From: Kalaharituber pfeilii
Taxonomy: Eukaryota > Ascomycota > Pezizomycetes > Pezizales > Pezizaceae
Length of the DNA: 64,000 nucleotides
Reading direction: 5' to 3'
Assembly (NCBI GenBank): GCA_015179045.1
Contig: WHUZ01000107.1
Span: 124,001 to 188,000 of the forward strand
The notes beneath the pieces are model-generated. The model was given only the letters and a program-made list of their open reading frames with translations. It had not been told where the DNA came from and searched no databases. The position numbers and the translations under genes are program-made. This document shows positions 30,845 to 41,214 of this stretch, piece by piece. Each line of letters starts with the position of its first letter. Within the stretch, counting starts at the first letter, position 1.

Positions 30845-32017
30845 TCATGTGCTTGGCCTACATTGTATCGAGAGGGTACCTCTGTTTGGGATCGATAGTG
30901 TATATAACGAAACATTGTTAGTCTAGATCCATGTCTAATCTCTGTTTTCGATCGCGAATCGTACTTATCACCTACTTAAACTGAGGATCGGACTTTTAGG
31001 TATCATCGCTTGAATAGTCTATGAGCTCGATCTTTATCTCTCTTGTTCACCCAGACTCTTCAGCTAATTTAACAGGTCAACGTTTATGAGGCATGGTGTT
31101 GGAGGTTGTATACCGTAGTCGTGTTGTGCCTTATTATATTGCAGGCACAGTCGTTAATAGCCTTAACAGTATTTGACTAGCGTTAGCAAGGCGACGCACA
31201 TTAGTGTGCACAGACAGTCTCGGCAAACTGGGCACCCTTGGGACGTCTCCGAAGTTAACTACTCAACAAGCGATATAAAGAAATCCATCCAATACAACGC
31301 TATGATACTTCGCACCACGTCTTTGCAACTATCGACTCTTTGCCCTACCCCACGCTGCCTTTCTGTCAACCCACGCCAGTAGCTCCGCCAATTGGCCAGT
31401 GCCCTTCGCCGTGATCCTCTCGTTAAATGTGATTAATACTGCTTTGGGCTTCTTTCCCGTTCATACCCTCCAGCATTTGTGCGGTCCTTTCATCCGCTGA
31501 GCTGCAATGCATGCCTGCTGGACTGTCTTGCTTCCTAATTCGTATCTCCACGCCCGAGAACCCAGGGCCTTGTTACCCATGATATCACTTCACTCGGAAG
31601 CCGTACCCATCACCTCACTCGGCAGCCGTACCCATCATACTCGAGCCTTTCATTGGTATTTCTGTTCTTGGAGCTAGAAACCTGATATCAGAGAGGTGAA
31701 AACAACGTATTAAATCCTGTGCCTGAGGTGCATGCAATCGGCGATTGACGTTGAGCCGGTCAATGTCTGCAAATTGTCTACTGGCTGTACCGTGGGTGGC
31801 ACACGTCTAAGTGTACCTTCGTGCTCTTTCCAGTCCAAGGATGCAAACGGCTCAATTCTGCACCCACCTGGTTCTATTTAATCAGCACCACTTTCCTCGT
31901 CAAACTTGCTTCCTCCACTACCCAACATAATCCACACTTTCCAGTCCTGCTTTGCCTACCAGCAACCTCCGCGGATAGCTTTCTTACTCCCGGCTCATCC
32001 TCCTACGTCTTGACAAA
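30843..32017 (+). other. upstream of the DUF4360 gene; no gene
   Basis: No coding signal. The 150 bp before the ATG at 32018 are pyrimidine-rich (CTTTCCTCGTCAAACTTGC, CCACTACCC), typical of a fungal core promoter/5' UTR. The frame 31821-32378 on this strand shadows the real gene. Confidence 0.5.
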
Positions 32018-32638
32018 ATGTATACTCCTCACAAGAGCATCATTGCCTTTTTGCTATTCTTCATCACCAGAATTCTCGCACAGACATGTGCCCCGCCTGA
32101 GAGGGAAAGCCTCCTTCCATTGGGCACCATTGTCGATATCCGAGACGTTAAATTCACCGGGCCCAGGTGCAACAGTGCTACCGTTAACTATAATGCACCT
32201 GAGTCCAGAATCGAGGTTGACTTCAACTTCCCTTACGCTAATGCAGGACCAAACATCCCTCCAGATGAGAACACCTTTGAGTGCTTTGTTAGCTTCACAG
32301 TGGATTATCCCGACGGTTGGGCTCCTTCAGTTTGGTGGATCAGCTACGGGTCCTTTTTTAACCTCGATGCCAACGTGAAGTCCTTTGACGAAAGCAATTA
32401 TCACTTCGGCCCGGGCCCAGAGGACATTACTTTGAGTAGAGAAAATTATGGCCCGGCCAGTGGATCTTATTGTCTGGGTGGTGACGTCTTCACTGAAGTT
32501 AACTCATGTGTACCTTCGGAAACACCCTTTGGCATTCGCACAACTCTCAGGATCGACAACTCGGCGAACCCGAACGGATTTGGGTTCATCCAGCAGACAA
32601 GCGTTCACTATATAGGTCTTCAGTGGCACTTGTGTTAG
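32018..32638 (+). CDS. secreted DUF4360 family protein
   Basis: A single-exon gene of 206 codons. Residues 1-21 (MYTPHKSIIAFLLFFITRILA) form a clear signal peptide with cleavage likely before QTCAPP. The mature part has the DUF4360 layout: an early GTIVDIRDVKFTGPRCN, a FEC-type Cys after about 65 residues, SVWWISYGSFFNLDANV, and the family's characteristic ending GLQW..C (YIGLQWHLC). Six cysteines in the mature chain could make three disulfides. Family members are small extracellular fungal proteins of unknown function. The frame is intact, the length is usual and no intron is needed. The nearest neighbour downstream is a worn half-LINE. Confidence 0.9.
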   Translation: MYTPHKSIIAFLLFFITRILAQTCAPPERESLLPLGTIVDIRDVKFTGPRCNSATVNYNAPESRIEVDFNFPYANAGPNIPPDENTFECFVSFTVDYPDGWAPSVWWISYGSFFNLDANVKSFDESNYHFGPGPEDITLSRENYGPASGSYCLGGDVFTEVNSCVPSETPFGIRTTLRIDNSANPNGFGFIQQTSVHYIGLQWHLC

Positions 32639-32929
32639 GGAAACTAGAAGCTGAACAGCCAACCCCAAAGTTGTTGTCTTCCAAGAGTGGAATATGAGTG
32701 CATATGAACAAGTGAAAGAAAGTCGGCGGGGCGGGGAAGGGGGGATGGGGGGTTATGGAAGGAGGAGCTCTTTGTTTTTACTTTTTTAGTTTCCTTCGTC
32801 ACAGGGAAAAAAAAAAAAAAAAAAAAATCCTATCCCCTCTCAGTCGTTCCTTCAATAGTCTTCTCATTATATGTTGTATGTCGCTCCTATATTGTTCCTA
32901 TGTTTCTACTCCCCGGGAGGTTGCAAATA
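32639..32929. other. 3' flank of the DUF4360 gene
   Basis: G-rich stretch (32725-32755) and a poly(A) run at 32805-32827 without a LINE tail. No gene. Confidence 0.5.
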
Positions 32930-33310
32930 GGGAAGAGGATTGTGGGTATTTGTTGGCTGGGAAGGAAGGAGATACTGCTTGAGGAAGGGAAAGAGCTAGT
33001 TCAGTCGTTGTCAACAAGGGAGGTTAGGCAATTAAACACCAGCGAGAGTCAAACTAGGGGAAATGTGGCATATTACATGTTGCTATGAACCGGGTTCAGC
33101 ACCTCGCTGGTGAGTTGTTTGTCTTCATTTCTGCCTTTCATACAAGTGGGGATCATGGGCAATACCGCGACTTTGGTCTTGTTACGTTTTTGGTTGTTTC
33201 CACCCTTCTCTACTGTGGACGGTCCTGGATTCTTGCTTTTTAATTCTTCTATTTATTTCCTTTTCATGCAGCTCCTCACCATAGCCCTCAGGGCGGGATT
33301 CGAGTAGTAC
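32930..33310 (+). pseudogene. half-LINE, worn copy
   Basis: IVGICWLGRKEILLEEGKEL matches the half-LINE block GIRWLRRKSLLLEEGKQT. The ORF is then lost. About 300 bp on, CCTCACCATAGCCCTCAGGGCGG is the family A tail in the same orientation and at the right distance. The stops and changed tail show age. Confidence 0.65.
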
Positions 33311-35760
33311 TTTTTTAATTTTTTTATTTTTTATTTTTTTTTTTTAAAGCAAAGAAAGGGAAAAAAAAAAAAAACATTTCTACTCCCACTTCTTTTTCCC
33401 AACTTCGATATTTGTGTGACAATTGTGGGCCCTCAAGAGAATATTGAGATTAGGAATGTAAATGACGACATTGAGCAAGCGAAAAGTCCATGTGCGACGT
33501 TTGGATATGCTATCCCAAAATGGTCTATACGCTACTAGTGCTGCAATGTCAAATATAAGCATCGTCCAACGTCAGTGAAGGAATTACCGGAATCATGTCC
33601 CTGCTTGAGTAACGGCTTTCTTACCTTATCGGAAAGCAATACCCAGAGCAGCGCACTTGCATGCTGTAATGCATCACAAGTGATTGGGCGGATTGTCAAT
33701 TGGCTGCTATATTAAGTAGCTATATGCTGTGTTAACAGGGATGCTACCCAGGTTGCTGTGGAATTATGCAGCGCCAAGGGAATCACGTGGATTCACGTGC
33801 TACTTCTGCTGTAGCTGTGATAGGGTCAAGGCTGACCAGTCAGTAAACAGGCAGTGGCATGTTGAGTATGCGTGGTTGCAATAGACACGAAACAGTAGAT
33901 CATGAGCACTCGGTATCGGTAGCTTTCTGTTCTCGTGTCCATAGCCATCGACCTTTGACTGACCCCTCTCTATCAGCTTTGCAACTCTTTAGCCCGATAG
34001 GTAGAGTTTTGTAGCAACATATGCGGAAAAGATGCACAGGGATGCGTATAGTATTGTTCACTCTTATGTCTTGTATTCAATGTGCAATATGTGCTCCTAA
34101 CATCCACCTATTTATAGACATGAGCTGCTAGCAAATTGTGCGAGTATTAAGGTTGCTCATCATCACAACACGTATCCAGAACTTAGATTCCTCATCACAC
34201 CTTATACCATAATCTCGGTTCATAATCTTGGTTCATAGTCTCAGTTCATGTGTATCGTATAATCTTCAACAAGTTCGATAGCTCTTCTGCTAACTGAATA
34301 GCTAACTTAATGATTTCTCTACTAGGAATACTAACAGTCCTCTGCTAGCTAGTACTCCGCCTTAGCTAGTACTCTTGCCTTAATATGAACACACGAGCAA
34401 TGCGAAAAGTGCACTTTGGTGCAAATGTCTCACAAGAGATGAGCAGACGTGAATGATTACACTTAGAGAAACTAGTATGAAGTGGCAGGGAATTGCAGCA
34501 AAAGTAGATATAAATACCGGATTCACAATGCCATATACAAGAGATATAAGATGAGGAAACTCGCCATAGCCCATAGAGCGGCGCGCGAGTAACGATAAAA
34601 AAAAAAAAAAAGATGAGTGAAATCTGTTGAAAGATACGAGCTGAGGCATGCAACGAGTTAAGCTGATGCGAGACACAAGCTGATGCTGTCGTCATGTTCA
34701 GCTGTTCTTACCACTGCATATGTCGTCATCTTCAGCTCTCATCATATTGCAGCAACACAGCCTCATATCTTGGCTCAGCTACTTTGGCAAACTCATGCTC
34801 ATGACAACGTCATAAGTATTAATAAGTCTCATGACTACGTCATATATTTTAATGACTCTCGTGTATATAAATCATTGTTTTTCTCTCTCATGTTTAGCAT
34901 CAATTAATTCATCAGTCCTCACTGCTTTATTGGCATCTCGGTTTTTAACAAAATCAACTAGCAGTCGAAGATGAAGTGGAAGGCTGACTATTTTTGACGA
35001 TACAGAAAAGGAGAGATTTCGGCAAGTTTCAAGTTTAAAATCTAGGTTTTTTGGGCGGGTTTTATAGTCGCAATATTCTTTTTTGGTGTCATTTTATGAA
35101 ATTTTTTGCATTTTCACATATATTAGTGTTATCATACATCTAGCATTTTTATCTTTCCACAGACTTTTAGTCCTTTTTCACACCACTTTTCCTTGGCTCC
35201 ACATGCTCCATAGCAACAGAGGTACCACGTGAATCCACGTGAGTATCTTGGCTCTGCATAACTCCACAGACTTTGCCGCACTAAGCGCGCCGCACATCTT
35301 CCTTCCTCCCAAGGAAAAAAAAACAGAAAAGAAGAAAAACAAGTCCTACAAACACATCGCCGCTCTTCACTCGTTATCTATTTCTTTTTACGTTCAGGTT
35401 GAATTCTAAAATTACGCTCAAGGATGACGGAAACCTGGTGTCAACTCTTACGCACATTTTTTCTTTTTTTCTTCTGTCGAATGCACATCATGGCGTTTCA
35501 TGAGCGTGGTGGCCGTGATTGGTGGTGGCCCTATTGCTGCGCTGCTGTGTCTACTATACTTAACTGTGATACCTACAGTCTTGTTAGCTACAGGTATGTA
35601 CGTATGGGTACTAAACACTCTTAGTCACCCATGAAGCTTAGCCCAGTTCGGTATCTTGCCACCACATGCACTACCTGTTCTGGCAAGCATGTACCGGGAT
35701 TAGCTATATTGGAAACCTTTTGTACCCGCGCTGTACTCTGAATTCTTCACTGCCTACATA
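33311..35760. other. intergenic; holds a pair of inverted repeats
   Basis: No gene recognised. Two arms of about 65 bp face each other: 33756-33820 and 35206-35270, sharing CTGTGGA.TTATGCAG, GCCAAG and CACGTGGATTCACGTG. They could be the ends of a 1.5-kb TIR element or two copies of a short repeat. A family A micro-retroposon lies between them. Confidence 0.5.
34556..34610 (+). mobile_element. family A micro-retroposon
   Basis: GAAACTCGCCATAGCCCATAG...GCGCGAGTAACGAT plus 15 A. TSD AGATGAG at 34549-34555 and 34611-34617. Confidence 0.85.
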
Positions 35761-35849
35761 CAATAAAACCATAAAAAAAAAAAAAAAAAAAATCCTGAAA
35801 CATAAAAAAAGCAAAAAGAAGAAATGTATAATACACGAAAAAAAAAAAA

Positions 35850-35880
<31 letters not shown>

Positions 35881-35925
35881 AAATAAAAATAAAAATAAAA
35901 ATAAAAAAATGAAAAAAATTTAAAA
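35761..35925. repeat. A-rich simple repeat
   Basis: (A)n, then (AAAT)n and (AAAAT)n at 35848-35907. Frames through it on either strand are low-complexity artefacts. Confidence 0.85.
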
Positions 35926-36560
35926 TGAAAATACACCGTCGGACATCGATTTCCAGAACCCCCATCATGAATGGTAAACACGCAGGAAAAAAAATTTCAT
36001 CAACAAGAAACTTAACTTCGCACTCAGATGATGATAGCAGCCTAGAAGCGAATGCCCATGGTTTAGCGACTTGAAAACCTCCAAAAACAACATCGACAGA
36101 AAACTAGATGCAGGAGGTTACGTACAAGCATGCGGGTGTCAAAGCAACCAGTTGGGAGTATGCATGACGCAGTCGGCAGAAACATTCAGAAGATGCACGT
36201 AGCCCGCTCGCTCCTCCGCCTCCATCCACTACCCCTACTCTCTTCCCATTGTGACTCCCGCTACCATGCCCATGCCCATTCCCACTCCCGCACTCCCTGC
36301 CATCGCCGCTCCCCACAAAGTCCACCCTGCTATCCCGCTCCCCCACTAGCCGCCTGCCGCTAGACCCCCCAGCATCAAACACATCGTTGATGCAACTCCC
36401 GGTAATTCTTTTGCTCCGCCTCTTGCAGTCGCAGCCAAATTTTTCATCCTCGATGGCCCGATAGCAGCGATGTGGTTCGTGAGTTCACACCCAGGCATAG
36501 TAGGAGAACGATGGACGCAAATATCTGCCCCGGATTAAGGAATGAGATTTCCGGAAGTAG

Positions 36561-37981
36561 TTATGCTACGAGAACGTGAGCTTTGTTTTGATGCTCCTCC
36601 ACCTCTTCGCCCTCTTCATTCCCCACATCCTCCTCCTCGTCTCCACTCTTCTCATTGCCATCATTATCGCTACCCCCATTCCCTGCTTCTTCACTCCCAG
36701 ATATATCTTTTTCCTCCTCTTCATCCTCTTCCTCCTTCTCGTCCTCCTCCTCCTCCTCCTCCTCCTCCTCCTCCTCGCTCTCCAATTCCCGCAAGGCAAC
36801 TTTTCCGGCATCAATACACCCCTCAGGTTGTGCGAAACTGAAAATGATCCCTCAATAGCAGATCCCACACCCTTAACAGTTCTACCTGACCTCAACCTAT
36901 CCCTTCTCCCCAGTTTTCTCCATATTAGATGACCTCTCATTTTCCTACTTTTTTTGCCCTTCATCCTCCCTTCCTTTTCATCCTCATCATCCTCGCACAC
37001 CTTATCATCCCTTCCTGACTTATACCCATCTTTTCTCTTGCGATGTCACTCCTTCCAAGCATACTGCATTCTCATCCCAGGTCACGGCATCCTGTTCCTC
37101 CTGGCCATCTTGCTCATCGATTACCATGGTCTGCTCAAAATCAACACCTTGTTTCTTCCACTCAATAGCCTCTACCGCTGGTTCGTCACCTTCAAAAACA
37201 GTTACCGATTCGCAAAATTCCACAGGCGATAGCAATACACTCGGGGGTGGTTGGGGATCCAAATCTTGCGGACTGACCGGAGATCCCTCAGTGGTAATCG
37301 CTTGAGCGCTCAGTAACCTCCTCCTTTGCCCTTCTCCGTCGCACTTTCCGGCTCCCCTTGTATTATAATTCCAACTCGCAGCACGTCGTCACTGACTAGC
37401 CATCTCTCGGTCAATCTTGCGAGTTTGGCGTGCTCTTCGTTCTCGGATGGGACGCCCACCAGGCACTGTAATCATGCTGGACAGAGTCGAAAGAAGAGAG
37501 CAGTAACCGTAGACGGGGGCTTTCTGGCCATGCTCAGTCCAAAAGGGAAACCATGAAGACCACAAGTCATCGGAGCAACTGCCCCAATAGGAGACAACAT
37601 CCGCTTCCGGTATTGTTGGCTTATATGAGGCATAGTCTATCGAGTGTCTCCGCTTCCTTTCCACCCGCCTGTGTCCTGTGTAGTCATAGTCTCGATGAGA
37701 CGGTGAGAAGAGGGGGGGGTTACCTAGGGGACATGACGGACGGCCGGTGCTGGCTGGTTTGGGTGGGGGGAAGGTGAAATCATAATGTGAGTAAGTGTGG
37801 TAATCATGATGCGCTGGTAGAGGGATACTATGCCTTGAAGGCATTGCGGAGGAGCACTATGAGGAATCATCCGTGGACGGTAGCCTTGAGGAATGTGGCG
37901 GCGATGGTGGTAGTGCCGACGGGGGCTACGCACGAACCGGCGGCGCATGCGTTGTGGGTACACTGGAGTATAGCCCGGCAT
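36561..37981 (-). pseudogene. possible decayed low-complexity host gene
   Basis: Minus strand, right to left: an Arg/His/Tyr-rich start (MRRRFVRSPRRHYHHRRHIP, 37981-37850); after a frame change a Pro/Tyr-rich part ending KIDREMASQ at 37389; the same frame continues past one TGA (PQDLDPQPPPSVLLSPVEF, DFEQTMVIDEQDGQEEQDA) to 37020; then an acidic Glu-rich segment (36794-36561, coded by a CTC tract). Charge, order and frame continuity suggest one nuclear-type protein broken by a stop and frameshifts, or a multi-exon gene that I cannot splice. No family is recognised. Confidence 0.35.
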
Positions 37982-39419
37982 ATACGTTCTTGACAGTAGT
38001 GGGCTCTTGATAGTTGCGGAGGAAAATGACCGGATTGTATGCTTCCGTGTGATGGCGTCGATGATGTTTCCAAGCTGGCTTTTGGTTTAGAGAAACGTTC
38101 TTTGGCGAAAAGGGGACACTCCCAGAGTTTGGCGACAATGAGATCTATAAGAACGAACAAGTGCGCACCCGAAGGACATGTGCACGTAGCACCTTGGTGG
38201 TAACTCATCGCCCATCGGGGTTAGTGGGGATTCTGTGGAGCAGGGATTGCTGCTGCCTAATGCATGAGGGTGCCATCGAGGCTTGGCGACGGAATGGTGG
38301 AGCTCGCTTTTCTTGGTGCGGTTGACGGGATGGGATTTCAACCTGCGGAGACGATTCTGACGATGGAATGCATCCCGTTCGTCCGAAACCACTCACTGAA
38401 CCCTGGCCTGCTTATGAACCTTGATGGGTAATTTTCCGCCATTTTGCGTTTGCTCCCGCTGATAAGCAATTGGTGTGGGCTGCTAATTTGGCTCGTTCCT
38501 TGTTTTTCTACAATACAAAATAAGTCTGCTGGTGGTATATTCGTCAGTCTTGGTGCTTCTAATAAGCCTGAAGGATTTTTGTTGGAGACGGAACCGCCTT
38601 TGATGGCATTTACGTTAACCAAATATCTAGCCTTGGAGAAATGTTAGAAATCATGGAGCTTCCTGTCCAGTACAGTTTTCCCTTGCTATACCGGATCTGT
38701 AAAATCAGGCCCTTTTCGCATGGGCTAGCAAGGTTCCCGTTATAAAAGGATGGGCAGCAAATTGGGAAGTAGATCGACTATGACAAACTAATTTAATTAT
38801 GTGAAGTCAAAGTTTAGTAAGCGTGTTCAAGGTGAATGCAAAGGTAGGGTAGCCAAGATTTGACGTATCCGGTCAAATATTATTTGTATGGACAGGAGGG
38901 CAAGTCTCCTGTCCGGTGCCGTATTCTTAGTGCGTCCGGTATAGCAAGAGGATTTTGTACGGCAACGGAATGTAGCACCCTGAGAGTATCCGGTATAACA
39001 AGGGAATACTGTGCTATTGTAGCGTTTTATGGACTTGAAATTAAACGTGGATGATTGAGTGAAACGGATAAGGGCTTGTTTGGTTGGCCCCGTATAGCTT
39101 AATTTTACTAGGGTAACCCGTTGTCTCATACGCGAAACTAAACTGTGAGGTGCCGCCAGCACAAAATTGACACTGTGCTGCGGAGATAATTTACCTATGA
39201 GAAATATCGTTTCGCTCGCGACAGGATGACTGCATCGCATCACAACACCCATCGCACTACTGTAGATGTGTCTTGGCATATGCAAAACTCAAACCTGACG
39301 ACATCCTCACTCAGGCATATTATTGGCGGGGGAATAGGAGATTATACTGTTATGTAACAGTCAAACTCTATGTAGACATCGTCATTCCAAGGGAATGCAT
39401 ACCTACAAGAAGTCTATTC
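37982..39419. other. no gene recognised
   Basis: Several short frames in the minus direction (38087-38622) with no motif. CCGGTATA.CAAG words recur at 38685, 38937 and 38990, too few and too diverged to call a repeat array. Confidence 0.4.
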
Positions 39420-39481
39420 ACCTCGCCATAGCCCTTAGGGCGGCATGCGAGTACTGATATAAAAAAAAAAAAAGAAAGAAA
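39420..39481 (+). mobile_element. family A micro-retroposon
   Basis: CTCGCCATAGCCCTTAGGGCGG...GTACTGATAT plus A-run. Perfect 13-bp TSD AAGAAGTCTATTC at 39407-39419 and 39482-39494. Confidence 0.95.
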
Positions 39482-39494
39482 AAGAAGTCTATTC

Positions 39495-41214
39495 CGCAGA
39501 CAACTTAGGGCCGCCTTCAGAGCTCCTTTTGCATGGCTCTACAGACTTTCATGAGATTCGACGCCCCTGTAGTGCATGAAAACTTCGGCAGTTCGACTAC
39601 TAGGTCTTACCCTGTTTGGCATCTTGGCTATTTATACCAATGCTACTTGGCTCTAACTATCTGATACGCCTACGTCAGCCAAATTGGAGCCTGAGGCCTC
39701 GATTCTAAATCTTGTTTAATCATACGAATGGAACTCCCTTTACATGCTGTATAGGATTCTGATCAACGAACAGTGCCTTGCGTTAAAGACTGGAAGTTTC
39801 AAACTTTCAAAGACGGTTGGCTACTAATCCGAAAAAATATATCACAGGACACCATCAGTCGTAAGTAAGTAATGTACTAAGTCTGCGAATGCATGCAGCA
39901 AACTATTCTTTTTCCTCCGTACTACAGCTCGTTCCGCAGCTCGTTATGAGGTGGACAAAAGCACCTTTACCACCGTTGTCCATCGAAAAAGGCATCAAGA
40001 TATGCGCTTGGAAAACACATCTTAGAAGAATTGCTGCAGTATCTAAATTTTCATTTTTGGTGTAGCTCCTTTGAACTGTTGACATTGGTCAACATTCTGC
40101 AAGCATATTACATCATGGCACGATTCTGAAAATGTTTTAAGTGAAAATAGGCCAAGCTCCGGGGGAAGCTGAGCTCATTGGTTCACTGTTCACGTCAAGT
40201 AGGCTGGAGGTAGTTCTGAGAGACGCGGGCGGCGAGATCGCGGTCCGATCTGTGGGGATGTTTTGCGTGTTCATACGTGATGTCAATTCAATGATTGAGA
40301 CTCACCTACATGTCTCGTGATCAGCCAGCAATGTAGATTTATACCTCCATGGGTTTGCTTTTGTTGCAGAGGTATGGGATGCAGGAATGAAATTCTGGAA
40401 ATGATCTTTAGTGGTTGGAAACGGCAACCGGAGGCGGTGCAGACCAGGTTCTCGAAATAAACCTTAAATGACAAATATCAAGACCGTTATGCTAGCTCAA
40501 ATCCATGTGAGCCTGTGATTATTTGTCATATCTTGGAATTGGAGTTCAAGCTCGGTATACCGATCTGATAGGAGAACAAATCCATTATCCACCGGCAAAA
40601 GGGTTTCAGAGAAAATGTGTATAGTTGAATATAAGTGCGAGATGGGCTTTCATCACCAGCTTGTTGAGGTTTATTGGATAGAAATCACCGGTCCGACAGG
40701 TTCGACTGTAATGCAAAGCCTGTCCGCAAATTGGAAGCGTTCACAACTGGTCCAGAAGGTAGCCATCCATCCAAATGCGCACAAGTGTAAAACAGCAGGA
40801 CTGAAATTGAATTCCTAGCTAAAATATCCTTGATATCCAGAATAATAAAATGATACCAAAATCCCATACATCCGTTATACTCTAATTTACCATAGTGCGC
40901 CAACTGTTCTCGCCGCATCCACTACTTAATTACAAGCTTGGATAAGACGTGTATAGCCCGCCCTACGGTAGATATGAGACTACAATAGTCACCGTGGTCC
41001 TCAAAATTCCCACTCTTCCTTTCATTCTTTTTAAAATTTTTTTTTTCTCTTTTTCTTTTTCTTTTTTTTTTTTTTTTTTGGCGAATCATTCGCAATGCAG
41101 ATATCAGCCCTTGGTTAAATTCTTCGTAAACACTATCCACCTTCCGAAAAGATAAATCTTAAGAAAGTAAAGAAAAAGCGAGATTCAATACCACGCAATA
41201 CTCATGTACTGCAA
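39495..41214. other. downstream of the glucan lyase gene; no gene
   Basis: No coding signal. A T-rich tract at 41032-41080 (TTTTCTC/TTTC runs) lies about 140 bp beyond the lyase stop. Confidence 0.45.

Noticed and set aside
31821..32378. 185-codon frame overlapping the DUF4360 start
   Set aside because: It is a shadow of the DUF4360 gene, whose own frame has a signal peptide and family motifs.
35747..35981. Phe/Tyr/Ile-rich 'membrane protein' frames
   Set aside because: They read through (AAAT)n and poly(A) simple repeats.
38685..39005. Possible tandem array of CCGGTATA.CAAG
   Set aside because: Only three diverged, unevenly spaced copies; not enough for a repeat or CRISPR-like array. CRISPR is not expected in a fungus.
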